Assembly (NCBI RefSeq): GCF_905220415.1
Contig: NC_059548.1
Location: 1,924,501 to 1,988,500 of the forward strand
DNA length: 64,000 nt
Source: Colias croceus
Taxonomy: Eukaryota > Arthropoda > Insecta > Lepidoptera > Pieridae
Direction: 5' to 3'
Below the pieces are notes generated by a model. That model made no database searches, had not been told where the DNA came from, and saw only the letters and a program-made list of their open reading frames with translations. This document shows, in pieces, positions 1 through 11,800 of the stretch. Within the stretch, counting starts at the first letter, position 1. Every line of letters starts with the position of its first letter. A program made the translations under genes and the position numbers.

Positions 1-241
1 GTCCAAGCACACGCAGCATGTCAGCAGTGACTCGAACTGCTCCATTTTTCAACGTAATTTATGTATCTGCAACAATAATATGAAATTTAATAAAATTGTT
101 AAACTCTAATGGATTTTTCGTATTATAAATAAGTTGCAATTTGTGCAACATGCTTTTATTCCTGTATGGCATAGATCTTATTATTTTGGAAAATACTTTA
201 GGTTCAAATATCATCACAACTTTAAACATTGATTCCTTAAC

Positions 242-556
242 ATGTACATGATAATAAATATACAGACGAAAGAATTAAAAAAAAAATACGTGTTGCACTC
301 CGGGAGTGCCGGCAGAAGTGAAAACGCGCGTAGTAGAGAGGGGATAGCTGTCTACTCTCCATCCGTCTTACGCTTTTTCGATCAGGTCACGTGTCCTGCT
401 GACGATTTTATACCCATTACAGAAAAAGTGCTTGAGCAAACGCTCGGCGTTGACGCCGCTAAAGAAATTTTCACTTCAAAAAATAAAGCTGAAACTATTG
501 AATATAATGTAGATTACGCATTAGTACCTGTTCTAATTCAACAGAAAACAGTCTGA
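242..556 (+). other. Unrecognised 104-codon open frame
   Basis: An open frame of 104 codons. Its first 14 residues are lysine- and isoleucine-rich and come from AT-rich sequence, while codons 15-60 lie in a clearly GC-richer block (about 295-470). No domain, signal peptide or membrane segment is visible and I do not recognise the product. The sharp composition change suggests that an inserted repeat or an old coding fragment supplies the GC-rich part. It could be a chance frame within a repeat. Confidence 0.2.
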
Positions 557-1448
557 ATAATAACGATTACTTTTATACATCTAACGTACACTTTACTTTT
601 CAAAGGAACATAACACAACCAGGTAAAAACAAACAAATACAATAAAACAAGGAACCCATTACTTTACTTCAAACGCGTCATGCAAATTTAAATTTCACCA
701 GAGGGAGGAAATGTAAGTGCTAATATTCTTTTTGGAAATGAAACACCTCTGGGTGTATTCCAAAGATAAAACATTAATGAAAGTAGAAACAAAACAAGAC
801 ATAAATATTGGACAAAACAAGAGGAATGAAATAGGAAGTAAAGTGACATCATCATTATCTCTAAATGGACATCAATTAGGTCACACTACCACAGAATATA
901 TAATAGTACACTATCATAAACATCAGTTTTTTACCTTTAGTGATTCGATAGTCAATAACAAGCTTAAAAGCTTTCCCTAGGTACTTTTTGTAAATCAAAT
1001 AATAAAAATCAAATAATAAGATCAATAACAAGATCACTTAAATTTATTAACGTATTTTCCTCATTAATATTCTCTATTAAGACGGTCAGCGCAACACAAC
1101 TGTTGAAAAAACTTTACGGCCATAAAGAGACTTCGCAGAGCAATTTGCAACTGATCAATAGTTTAAAATTTCAAAGGATTTGTAACGAGAAGTGTTCTGA
1201 AGTTTTGCTGCACTTTGATTGGAAAAAAGGAGGGTAGTTTGAAGTTCGGTAAATACAGAGATAAGTAGCCGATAAAATTTGCATTACCTATTGAAAATAG
1301 GCAGCTCGTTTATTCTGTGGAAAGTGTTTTTTGTAGGAAAAAACTTTGAGAGATTAACGTGATATTTAGTAGTATGTATTTTGCATCTATTGTCGTTATG
1401 TACATTTTATTGTGTTTTAGGAGGGATTAGGGAAAATAAAGAAAGAGC
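557..1448. other. AT-rich stretch, nothing recognised
   Basis: No convincing coding frame, RNA gene or repeat end was seen. The 87-codon frame at 717-980 is AT-rich, with no motif, and is treated as chance. Confidence 0.5.
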
Positions 1449-1590
1449 ATGTGTGCCGAGCACACGTGTCAGAAGTGAAACTTTTAAGCAAAATTCAATA
1501 ATACCAAAATCGTCGTCTTACTCCATGACGTGATGGTATTGCCATGACCTTTAAATTTTACTCTCAACGCGCCTAAAGAAGTTTCACTTT
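1449..1590 (+). mobile_element. MITE family H, copy 1 (palindromic GAAGTGAAACTT ends)
   Basis: A short repeat that begins with the palindrome GTGTGCCGAGCACAC, followed by AGAAGTGAAACTT, and ends in CGCGCCTAAAGAAGTTTCACTT, so the inner ends are inverted repeats. The middle carries a conserved block (CCATGACGTGATGGTATTGC). Related copies lie at 8223-8370, 13748-13958, 36324-36516 and 44178-44300. It has no coding capacity. The superfamily is not determined; the inverted ends suggest a non-autonomous DNA transposon. Confidence 0.6.
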
Positions 1591-1959
1591 AAAACGTTTT
1601 ACGTGGTAGTTAATAGTTTTGTATTGTATATCTATTGATGAACTGTATTTGAGCTTAATCCAATTGTATTGAGTACAGCAATAAGCATATTATTCCTATT
1701 CACACAAACTCAGTTATATTAATAGCACAGCAGGATACAGGCAAGGCGTATTGGCTATGCGTTCCAAATATAGAGATCTAAAATTAACTTCACTTACATT
1801 CTATAACATTCAATATACTTGCTGGTAAAGAATACGTAGAATATGTTTTTCTTATGTTCATAATTATAGGTAGTCAATTTATTTTTATTTAGCAACATTA
1901 CCACGACATGCACATACTATTATGATTTTTTTTATCTTTTGCAATGTCTATCAAAATAA

Positions 1960-2145
1960 TTACTACATAGTACAAAGTCGCTTTCTCTGTCCCTGTATCC
2001 CTATGTAGGTATGCTTAAATATTTAAAATTACGCAACGGATTTTGAAGCGGTTTTTTTAATAGATAGAGTGATTTTCGAGTAAGGTTTAAGTATATCTTT
2101 TATTGGATTCAGACAAAGCGGGCGAAGCCGCGGGCGGGTTGCTAG
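1960..2145 (+). mobile_element. Non-autonomous Helitron, family A, copy 1
   Basis: The repeat starts at TACTACATAG, carries the block AAAGTCGCTTTCTCTGTCCC and ends in GCGGGCGAAGCCGCGGGCGG, then GCTAG|T. A GC-rich hairpin shortly before a CTAG end, insertion next to T and lack of inverted repeats are the structure of Helitrons. Other copies at 20376, 20905, 33473, 44917, 57265 and 58438 start TCACTACATA after a host A. Resembles the small lepidopteran Helitrons described as Lep1-like; the name is inference. Confidence 0.65.
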
Positions 2146-2730
2146 TAAGAATATAAATTGAATAACATTTCAGACATATTATTATGCTAGACATAAACAA
2201 TATATATACCTACTTCTATACTTTCCTCTATATATTATGATGTCTTACATGACCTTGGTATAATATATGCGATCATTAACTGATTACTGTAAAGTTTAAT
2301 TTGGGCGTTGCGTTCAGAAATCCGGGTGGGAGCAAAAATAGATTTGGTAGTTCACACGGCACAGTTTGCCTGGAAGCACGTGCGAGATCCAAGATTGGAG
2401 AGGTGCTAATAATGTTTGTAATTTATGACCTTAAAACCCTACCCACGACCCAGAGATTTTTATTTCATATTTCATTTGAATTAAGGATCTCTTAGCATGA
2501 ATGGTAAATTTATAATGATAGTTTTTTTTAAAGAGTGAAGCCACGTGTTCTACATAGTAAAATACAAAAAAATACGTATTAGGTATGTAGGTTTAATATT
2601 CATTAATAGAAAAAGAAAATGTCAGTTCTAACTTCTAATGATGATAATAATATGATGTTATTATCTTGCTATGATACCTTGGATCGTAGTGGTTACATAT
2701 TATTTTATTTTTGAACGTGTTTATTATTAA

Positions 2731-2897
2731 GCTATTGCTTAGCTTCTATCACGGGCCTTGAGCTCGGGGACCGAATCGAGAAATTCCGAAACGAAAAAAC
2801 CTCACGCTCCCCACTCCGACGGGCGGAGGTGTGGCTTGAAGGCATAGCATGCAATAGCTTTACCGCGGCAGTCCCCGAGTGCCACACGTCGTTTTTT
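2731..2897. repeat. GC-rich interspersed repeat ending in T-tract
   Basis: A GC-rich island of about 165 bp in AT-rich DNA, from GCTATTGCTTAGCTTCTATC to GCCACACGTCGTTTTTTT. Its sequence resembles a high-copy repeat I recall from moth genomes; no protein frame is evident. The class is unknown; the T-tract could be an end of a retroposed unit. Confidence 0.4.
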
Positions 2898-3370
2898 TTA
2901 TATTTTGTGGTATTATCTTAAGAATTTTATTACACGGGAATTATCATCATATTTTTATGCAACAAAATTGTCATAAACAACATCATATAATATGTAAATT
3001 TCATATCCATCTGGCCACCTTTATAAGAAACATTGAATCTATTTTAAAACTTAAAAATCCTATGACACTGTATTGAAAATAGCTCTCACTCGATCCTACG
3101 TATATTGTTGCGTGTAACACACGTCATGGTTTTATTGTATGTTTTCTAAATTCTAAATATATTTTGATCGATGATAAAACGTGGTATATACGAAGATTCA
3201 TGAACGAACAGAGTTATTTTTACGATACTGGAGGTCGAGTCAAAGGATGAATTGCAATTTTTGTTTGCGTTTCACACGTTTGTGGTCTGTTTATTTGGAG
3301 TTGGGTGAATTTTTCGTGGTATAAAGATATAGATGTTTGTTTATTTTGTATGTATTGAAGACCAGTTTTT

Positions 3371-3614
3371 AACCGACTTCAAAAAAAGGAGGTAATCAAT
3401 TCGGCCGGTATATTTTTTTTTTTTTTTATGTATGTACACCGATTACTCCGAGGTTTCTGAACCGATTTACGTGATTCTTTTTTTGTTCGATGCGGGATGG
3501 TGTCGAATTGGTCCCATAAAAATTTTATTCGGATAGGCCCAGTAGTTTTTATTTTATGAGCATTTTTGTCTGTAGGTATTTGTAAATTTTGCAAGTGCAA
3601 GTTTGAAGTCGGTT
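3371..3614. mobile_element. MITE with AACCGACTTC terminal inverted repeats
   Basis: The left end AACCGACTTCAAA and the right end TTTGAAGTCGGTT are exact reverse complements (13 bp). The same six bases, GTTTTT, lie directly outside both ends (3365-3370 and 3615-3620), a possible target-site duplication though low in complexity. This AACCGACTTC repeat is widespread in Lepidoptera. The 73-codon minus-strand frame inside is not considered a gene. Confidence 0.6.
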
Positions 3615-5117
3615 GTTTTTAACGCAGTTATCACTTGTATTTTATTATTGTGCAAGTTGTAAGGAATATCTTTGGAAGGTATTATAGTGGTGCAAAATAC
3701 GTCTTACTATCAATTTGCTACCAATGCACAATTATTTATCATTGGAATAATACGTTGCTACTTTAAATCATAATCAAAATATCCTAGATTTCGTGAAATT
3801 TTGTAGAAAAAATATATTATTTGATAAAATTTCTACCTAATCCTCTTAAGATCATAGTTGGTATTCCCGAAGAATATTTATATAGTGACATAAATTCAAG
3901 AAATCATTCATTACAAAAAAACAATAAAGTAACCGTATTACTTCTAGTGTGGATATTCAAAGGTGAATTTTATTACTTAATCAGCCAATCCGCAAAGACT
4001 ATTCATTTTAAAATAAACAATTTTAAACTAAAACCTTTAAGAAATAAATCACATAGAGGCTCAGTAGCTACGACATATTAAATCCTATGACAGAAACTTG
4101 GCAAGCATTTCTTATTTTCTACTTACATCTTACATTAGCTTTAAAAGGTATAACTGGTATAAAGACGTTTTAAATGTTGGTTGAGCGCAGCTGCCAAGTC
4201 TGTGAGAGTGAGGTGGTTTTTAAAATTGCCGAGTTATATCTTCTAGCTATGGACTGTCCCGTATACGTAATTGCTTTAAAGCTTTTTATGGAGTTTTAAT
4301 AGATATGGTTTTAATGGGATAAAATTGTCTGAAATGGTATTTTATTTGGGATTTTAAACAATGAAATATTTATTGTGCACTCCGGTTTTGCCTAACAGAT
4401 TTGGTACAGTGTCGAAGATTGGTCATACCAACGCAGATAGCTTCATGGGCTCACGCACTACACTTTGCCGAAGATGATCTAATGCATGGTTTACGATTCT
4501 ATAAGATGAACAGACAAACATTCATTTTACATACATAATATTATTTTAATTAATTGGGAACAACGCGGTAAAATCAAAAAGCAGTTAAATTGGCTTACAA
4601 AAATATGGTCTCTTGTTAATGAAAGTTCAGATACATTTAATTAGATTAAATATATTCATGAATGTACCCCATTTGTATTCCAAGCAGAGATGGTTTATCA
4701 TTATACTAGTTTAATTGATATACAAATTGCATGTTGCATATAATTACCGTCAATCAGTTTTGCTTTGTATTCAGCATGTGTAATAGATAACTATCTCCGT
4801 CATTTGGCTTTGTCTGTTATTGTAATTAGATTTGAGCGTGATATGGAAAGTGCTGAAAGTCATGGTTTATGTTAATTGTGACATATTTATGTTTTTTTTT
4901 TTAACTTGAGCTAAGCATGATAATAAAGTTTTAAACAACGTTTTAAAGGATTGTATTAAAGAGGTTTGGAAGATATAAGAGGGACTTTTTTTGGAACAAT
5001 TTTTTGCACTTTCATTACTACGGTGCTTTTAAATCAATCTAACGGTTATACCTACATGTTGCCGTCCATATTTTTACACGCTTTATATTAGCTTCACATT
5101 TATGTTTGTATGTTTGT
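3615..5117. other. AT-rich stretch, nothing recognised
   Basis: No supported feature. The 86-codon plus frame at 3821-4081 is rich in Lys, Asn and Ile as expected from AT-rich noise. Confidence 0.5.
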
Positions 5118-5238
5118 AACCGACTTCTTTGGGCGCGATTTTGACCCACTTTAAACGGCCAGATTTCGTTCAAACTTTGTAGATTTATTGAGGACCGATG
5201 ACAATACACTAATTTGATAAAATTTTCTATTTTTTAGT
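5118..5238 (+). repeat. Repeat fragment starting AACCGACTTCTTTGGGCGCG
   Basis: It begins with the same AACCGACTTC end as the MITE at 3371 but continues with a different body (GATTTTGACCCACTTTAAAC). It resembles an interspersed repeat seen in other moths. No right-hand inverted end was found, so it is probably truncated. Confidence 0.35.
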
Positions 5239-5793
5239 CAATGACCTATTATACTAGTAGACGCGGCATACGCCAACATCATTGCACTAAAAAACAGCGT
5301 AATTAATACATACCTACTTACTAACGCATTATCACCAATACAGTTGTTCTCTCTTTCACTCTCACGCACGAGACATAATACATGTCTCACTCATGTACTT
5401 CTTAACACTACAGTGCACGCGCGTTCTACTATAGTAGAACGCACTTAATTATTTTACCGCCATTCATTCATTCATTCTTACACCTAACCCCCCCGGCTCC
5501 CAGATAAGCTAAGTCGACAAAATTGCCTAACGGATTAGTATGGCACATACTTGCAACGTACGCGTATGTTCCTGTTATGACGTGTCAAAGTTCGGCTTCT
5601 ACTATAGTAGTACATGCGAGTATTGGTGTAACAAAACTGAAGGTAAGTAAAACTTTCTTTTTTGGGTTTTTTAAATTATTATCAATCGACATTGGATGAT
5701 TTAAATTTTCAAATTTAACTATGTACAGTTGCATTACTATTTCGTGTATCATGATGTATTTAATAAATAATATTTCTTTGCTTTAGCGAAAAA

Positions 5794-6182
5794 ATGGACC
5801 CCGTATTGGAAGCGCGCGTGACCCAATGGCTGAACGAAGAATTAGAGGACATGGAAGTGATCCAAAGTGACTCGGACGATGGGGAAGTATATGTACAACC
5901 AATGGAACAGGAAGATAGGAATCAGATGCAGGAAGCTGTAAGTGAAAATCATGCATCTGCATGCATGAAGATGACACGCCTCTTTCTGAACTTGTCCAAA
6001 ACAATACACGTGATGACTTTTATGTGGAACACGCTGGAGTAAAACATGTCCTTCAGCAACCCGGGCAAGATCTCAAAACATCCGATTCAGACCTCCAGGG
6101 CCAAATGGTGCCGCAAGAAACGCTGAAACACCGTTATCTTGTTTTGAACTATTTTTTAATGAAAATATTTTCGAAATCCTAG
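5794..6182 (+). pseudogene. piggyBac-type transposase, N-terminal fragment (frameshifted)
   Basis: An ATG at 5794 opens an acidic N-terminal frame (MDPVLEARVTQWLNEELEDM, then many Asp, Glu and Ser), the usual composition of piggyBac transposase N termini. Near 5950-5965 the reading frame shifts: the meaningful frame continues from about 5961 (HEDDTPLSELVQ...) to 6182. The shift lies at a local repetition of ATGCATCTGCATGCATGAAG-like sequence, suggesting slippage. The catalytic aspartates of the DDE core are not in this part. It lies inside the TTAA-bounded element. Confidence 0.6.
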
Positions 6183-6256
6183 TTAATTGCACGAATATTT
6201 ACATTGATAAAATACAGAACCGATACTAGAGAGAAAGAGATGCAAAGAGAACTGAT

Positions 6257-6460
6257 TTGGTTGAAATGAAGGCATTTATTGGATTTTTTCTCGGCATTGA
6301 AGTCTCCCGTTCGGGTCGGCGTAATCTCAATGATGAGCTCGAAATCGGTCCACAAAAAAATGGTGTAAGCGATGTGCCAGATGGATTTGTCCTGATCACC
6401 AAGTTGTGGTCTGTATTGAATGTCGGGATGATGGCCAATAAGTCGGTCATCGCTTATTAG
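6257..6460 (+). pseudogene. piggyBac-type transposase, start of catalytic domain (truncated)
   Basis: A 67-codon frame reading EMKAFIGFFLGIEVSRSGRR then NLND matches the conserved opening of the piggyBac transposase domain (E-[IM]-K-A-F-I-G, then a small hydrophobic run, then R-x-N-L-x-D/E). After this the frame runs out and only about 260 bases separate it from the right end, so most of the catalytic core is deleted. It is the stronger of the two lines of protein evidence for the element's identity. Confidence 0.6.
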
Positions 6461-6727
6461 AAGTTCTTTTTTTTTGAGCTGATCTCCAACTTGCCAAAAA
6501 TGTTGATTATTTTCTTGATCTCATAATTTGATCCTAATTTGAATTATATGCTATTATAATTTTATTTTTTTCTATAATTATTTGTTACAATAATTAAAAG
6601 TTTAATATTACTGAGTATTATCATTTCAGGACCACCCATTTTTTTAATATTTCAAATACAGTTTTCTACTATGGTAGAGCACGCGAGCAACCATGTAAAA
6701 AAAAGGGCGCGTGCGTTGTAGTGTTAA

Positions 6728-7323
6728 TAACAACTGCCGATTAAAATATAAAAAGAACGTCCAGCCACGACGCTGAATGGTGCGTGACTAAGTGAAACTC
6801 GGGCACTTAGCTGAGTTTTTTCTTGCCAAAATAGAGAGCGGGTAACGTATCTAGCTCTTTTATATATCATAGTTTTTAGTTCGGTTTTCTATAAAAAGCG
6901 TGTTTTTTAGTTTTTTAAAACTATTATTATTTTTATAGTCAAGTCAGAGTCTAAATGACAGTGCCTTAGTGAACTAAATAAAACAAGATATAATTAACAA
7001 ATTGTTTTTAAGGGAATAATAACTCTATCTACTCCTATTATACAATTAAGAATTAGACGACCTGAAAATAAGCGATATAAGTCAGCTTTTTTCGACGTCA
7101 GCTATTTACTTTATTGGCACAATAACAACACGTCGTAAGATAGAGACAGTTCAATGTAACTTACTTAGTGCTATCACTGATTAATTAAATTATATCTAGA
7201 TAAGCACATAAATTAAATGATTAACGACTCGTATTAGCATTCGTTGTATCATAATTGTATTGTGACATAACTTATGTGAGTATATGACAAAGGTTGATAA
7301 AATGATCATGGCTATTATTGGCT
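6728..7323. other. AT-rich stretch, nothing recognised
   Basis: No supported gene or repeat end, though 6760-6830 is slightly GC-richer than its surroundings. Confidence 0.5.
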
Positions 7324-7500
7324 TCTAATATTATAAATACTAAAGTAACTCTGTCTGTCTGTTACTCAATCACGCCTAAACTACTGAACTAATTGGCATG
7401 AAATTTGGTATGGAGATATTTTGATACCCGAGAAAGGACACAGGCTACTTTTTATTGCGAAATATTATGTATCACGGGTGAAGCCGGGGCGGACCACTAG
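7324..7500 (+). mobile_element. Non-autonomous Helitron, family C, copy 1
   Basis: It starts TCTAATATTATAAATACT, carries AAGTAACTCTGTCTGTCTGT and the block GATACCCGAGAAAGGACA, and ends GAAGCCGGGGCGGACCACTAG|T. Ends TC and CTAG without inverted repeats and with insertion before T fit Helitrons. The second copy at 63044-63732 is interrupted by another Helitron. Confidence 0.65.
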
Positions 7501-7787
7501 TATAAAATACTATAAAAAAGATGAAATTACGGTATTGTCATTGATGCTTGATACTTATCATGTAGACTTCTACAAAGTTTGAATTAAATCTGTCAAAAAG
7601 TGGTCAAAATCGAGACTAAAATGTTGGTGACATACATAAATGTGCATATTAATAACATAACTAATTAATTAATATGGAATTTAGAAGATGAAAAACAGTT
7701 GACAATTGTAAATTAGTTAAAAAATTATATTGTTTAATTCAGCAATATTTTACACGTATTAATATTCAAAGTAAATCTAAATAATTT

Positions 7788-7881
7788 GTAGATACTGCTT
7801 TCCGAATCGGTGGTAAATGTTAAAAATATCTAATGACTAGAAGAAGTCTAATTGAATAAACAAATGTTTGAGTTTGAGTTT
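7788..7881 (+). repeat. LINE/SINE 3' end, family K, copy 1
   Basis: Contains GATACTGCTTTCCGAATCGG followed by GGTAAATGTTAAAAATAT and a tail of TTTGAG repeats after TTGAATAAACAAATG. Three more copies occur (20435-20591 and 62289-62388 on the minus strand, 51271-51420 on the plus strand). A fixed 3' end with a short tandem tail and variable 5' truncation indicates target-primed retroposition of a non-LTR element. Confidence 0.6.
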
Positions 7882-8222
7882 AATGTTAAACATTAAAAGT
7901 AGGTACATACTAGTGTCTTGTTATTTAGATTTCTATGGTACATACCTACTTCGTTCTCCCTAAAATTACAACACTGACAACTAAGAATGGCCTTGTTATA
8001 TTATCTGTTCCTATTCGGTAGATATTTTGAGAGCTTTTTTCTGTGTACTACGTTTTTGTCTCGTGTTGGTTTTGGCGCGAGATATTGTGAATCAGACTGC
8101 TAAAATATATTCGTAACAATGAGTGGATTTTTACTCATGTACCTACATAATAATTGAAGATCATTTTTTAACTTTGCACTAGTAGTTGTATTGGGATTAA
8201 GTGAAATTCACATTAAAAAAAC

Positions 8223-8370
8223 AGTGTGTGTGCCGAGCACACGCGTCAAAAATGAAACTGCTTTGGCAAGATTCAAAGATACCCAAATCGTCGCCCTACT
8301 CCATGACGTGATGGTATTGCCATGACGCGACCTTGAAATTTTACTCTCAACGCACCTAAAAAATTCACTT
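8223..8370 (+). mobile_element. MITE family H, copy 2
   Basis: Same order as copy 1: GTGTGTGCCGAGCACACGCG, a degraded GAAACTG(C)TTTGGCAAG end, the conserved CCATGACGTGATGGTATTGC core, CTCTCAACGC, and a degraded right end (CACCTAAAAAATTCACTT). Confidence 0.6.
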
Positions 8371-8595
8371 AACAATTAAAATTCCACATAAAAAGTTTAA
8401 ATTTCTTCGAGAAACGAAGGTAGTCTTCCTTTTCACATAAATATTTTTATCTTGTAGGTACTGAAAGTTACCTGCACATGTCATAGTTTATATTCCGTGA
8501 GTTTCGATATTATTTATTCGCCTACATAATACGTAAGAGAGAATGTTGGAACGATGCCTATAATTTTTACGGATGTTAGTAAAACACATTTGGAA

Positions 8596-8630
8596 AATGA
8601 CGTGACTTTCGTATAGAACGTCACGTCATT
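8596..8630. repeat. Perfect 11-bp hairpin
   Basis: AATGACGTGAC at 8596-8606 and GTCACGTCATT at 8620-8630 are exact reverse complements with a 13-base loop. Function unknown; the arms also contain ACGTGAC/ACGTCA-type motifs. Confidence 0.5.
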
Positions 8631-8755
8631 ACTATTTACAACAAGGATTCCTGTGAAACAGATTGATTATTTTTGTTTTTCCATCTTATATCTATTAAAT
8701 AGGATAATAATACCTCTAAGCTTCACTAATTGGAATGGAAGTAATTGGATTAACA

Positions 8756-8844
8756 CATAGGTTTTATCCCGGAAATCGCACGGGAGCGGGAACTATGCGG
8801 GTTTTTGTTTGAAAACGCGAGCGAAGCCGCGGGCGGAAAGCTGG
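8756..8844 (+). mobile_element. Helitron family D, 3' fragment
   Basis: The segment TTTTATCCCGGAAATC then GGAACTATG and GCGAGCGAAGCCGCGGGCGG followed by AAAGCTGG matches the 3' half of the fuller copy at 53356-53580 on the other strand. The end is CTGG in place of CTAG. The 5' part is absent. Confidence 0.5.
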
Positions 8845-11800
8845 TCAAGGATAAATTGATCACAAGAGTCAACATACTATTTTAAACTTTCTTGCGAACT
8901 TTTTTCTAACTAAATCATAAAAGAAAAATCTTTCCTATATTTTTTTCATTTCTTTATCTCTGTAATGCCGACTGTTTGTTTTTAATTATATTTAAAGTCG
9001 CGAAAATAAGCTTTGGCAATATTTATTAGGACGTGACTGAGATTTACTTTTCCTTTTTAATAACTTGGATAATTCTAGAACAAAGAGATTTAATTCTAAA
9101 ATGTTTTTAGTAACATCTTAACAATATATATTTCATTACATTTCTCATGGCGATAATAATGTACAGAGTTAATAAAATAAGATTTCTTATATAAAAATGG
9201 TATTTAATTATATTAGATTTAACAAGATTCAAAGATTTTTAATTGTAAGCAAATCATTTTTGAGTTTAATTTGTTCTTTTGAAGAAAATTTATTGAAAAA
9301 TATAAATTGAAAATTATTAATTAGAATTTTAATGTACTATTGCCACGAATTCAACTAAATATAATTAATGTTATTATTTTGTTTTCAAATTTAAATTTTC
9401 AAATTCAAATTTAAATTATATTTATTTGCAAGAATGTAGTTACAAATTATAGATGTTTTCATTACAATATTAAAAGTAAAGTTTTATAAGTAGTGTTAGA
9501 TACTAGGATACGATAGTTTTATGAAATAACTATTTCCCATTTAAATAATGTGTACCCTTTTTCCTTGATATGATCAAAAAGTCAAACTACCTACTTCATT
9601 AAAAAAGAATTTGAGTCCATACCTTATAACCTTATAACCGTTGTTTTTAAAATTTAAATGTGCACGGGATAACCTATTTTATTAATCTTCACAAGTAATC
9701 AAACTTCAATACATGAATAGGTCAGTTATCTATGCATTCCGAGAATCAACCTTATCTCAATAGGTCAATATTCTGCAGCATTCTCTAACCCAGATCGCGG
9801 TTATTGCAAACTTCAGCAATCCTACAAACTAATGACGTCATCACGGAAACAAAGGAGTTAAACACAAATAACAAAACAATTTTGTAAAGGTCACTGACGT
9901 CACAAGGCATGCATGTGCATAAAATATGTTGTTTTCAATTGGCTACTAAAGAAGGAAGCTGTCAAATGTGTATGTTTTTGTTTGTCAATCGATTTTTCCG
10001 GCAATTATGAACCTGTTATGATGATTATTTTTTCATTCGTATAAATATACTATATCTAGTCTAGTCTAAACAGACTTCAGTAGCGTTTCGTATTTAATTG
10101 CATCGAAATGCTTTTATAGAAAATGTACGACGTTTTAAACTTGACTTATAATCAGAAAAGGGTAACATGCAATTAAAGTTCATTGGAATTTTAAATAAGA
10201 GGATTGCTTTGAAGAACGTAAATAATAGTATTGGTTATGATCATTTATTTATAGAAAATTCTGTGTGTATGGATATGATAATAATATATTGGAAAGTTAC
10301 CTAATTTTGGAATGACGATATCATAATAATATACAGACTCGTATAAATTTACTTGAGATGATTAAAATTTTCGTGATAATTATCTTGTTTTAGAAATTAT
10401 AAAAAAGCTGGAGCTATCCAAATATCTTTAGGTTTTCATTATAATTGTGCAGGTATGAAAACAACGTGTACACAAATGCGCAATAATAACTACAAAAGAA
10501 AACCTATGATGTCATTGTCTTAATATAATTTTAGTTGAGAAAATTTCCTTTTTTTATGCTGAAGTTATAAAAAAGCAATATTAGAAAACCAAACAAGTTG
10601 ATAAAGAAGACTGAAAGAAGATAAATTAAGTAGACAGAAAACAAAAGAAAAAGTATTTATAATTACTAAAATTTGTCTTTAAAAGAATATTGCGTGAGCA
10701 GATAATAATTGTTGAAATATGTGATTATATTGTAATTTATTTTAACTATCCCGTCACTTAGTAAATTCCACAAAAAAATCGCTATTTTCCACAAAATTTT
10801 TACAGTGACGTCACAACTCCCCCGTCAAGCGGTTTAGGTAGCAAAGGGCGAAGCGTACTTACAGCGCATTAAAGGAAAAATCCACACAAAAAATCAACAC
10901 AAATTACTTGTCATATCGGCGAAGAGGTTAGTCAGTATATCCAGTTGAATTGGTACTGCGGGAATACGATACGAGAGCGCGATGGGATATTTTGGGAAGC
11001 GCGTGCGTTCAGATTTTCGTTCTGAAAGGTCATTGGACAGGAATGTTTTTGTGTGTGTACCGGTGAAGCTTTGTACCTGAAGACTTACCTGAAAAACTGA
11101 CTTGAAAGAATAATATAGAATAATAAATTGCATTATTGGGTAAAATTAAGAAAAAATGACAAAAAAGCAATGCATGGAAGCAAGGATAAAACTGATGAAT
11201 ATCATAATATCATGGGAGATGATGACTATAATGTCTATTTGAGAGAGACAGTATGCTGGATAGAGAAAGAAAGAGACATACGATTAGACGTAGTATCAAT
11301 GAGTAACAATATTATCGAAAATGATGATGAAATTTTAAAATCAAGATAAACTACATACCAAATATAAACTTAAAGAGAAAGACAAGGAACGTGTGTTTTA
11401 TTTTGATATAAGTTGTGTATATTATATACTATACTATACGAACTTGGAACGAAAATTCTGGCAAAAACAAGGAGAGCTTACCATAATTTTCATTTGGGCA
11501 GAAAGAGAGAGAAAGAAACATTTTTGTGTGTGATTTTGTTTACGATAAGAATTTGATACACGTGGTGGTGTTTGTTTTTCTGTAATATAAAGTGAAATAT
11601 TTAAGTTGTTTGATTTGATATTATGGTGGAAGTGCAAACATTTTCATTGATAATTTTTAAACATACTTGACCTGGAGTATCTATTTATTATGATTTATAA
11701 TCTACGAGAATGCAAACTGAAATTTAACTCAATGCTCATACAATTTAAAAAAAAAAATAAAAAAACCTTAACGTAGTTAATTGTATAAAAGTTAGAAAAA

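Larger units (their letters stand above)
5402..6727 (+). mobile_element. Decayed piggyBac-like transposon with TTAA ends
   Basis: Both ends show a TTAA target duplication followed by matching inverted ends: TTAA CACTACAGTGCACGCGCG at 5402 and, on the other strand, TTAA CACTACAACGCACGCGCC ending at 6727. TTAA duplication is diagnostic of the piggyBac superfamily. Subterminal palindromes CTACTATAGTAG occur at about 5425 and 5598, with a near copy, CTACTATGGTAG, at about 6666. The 1.3-kb length is about half of a full piggyBac element; the interior holds two transposase-like fragments in broken frames, so the element cannot move by itself. Confidence 0.8.

Noticed and set aside
3379..3600. 73-codon minus frame, Lys/Arg rich
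   Set aside because: It lies within the AACCGACTTC MITE, including its T-tract.
5783..6004. 73-codon minus frame antisense to the transposase start
   Set aside because: It is a shadow of the piggyBac-type coding fragment.
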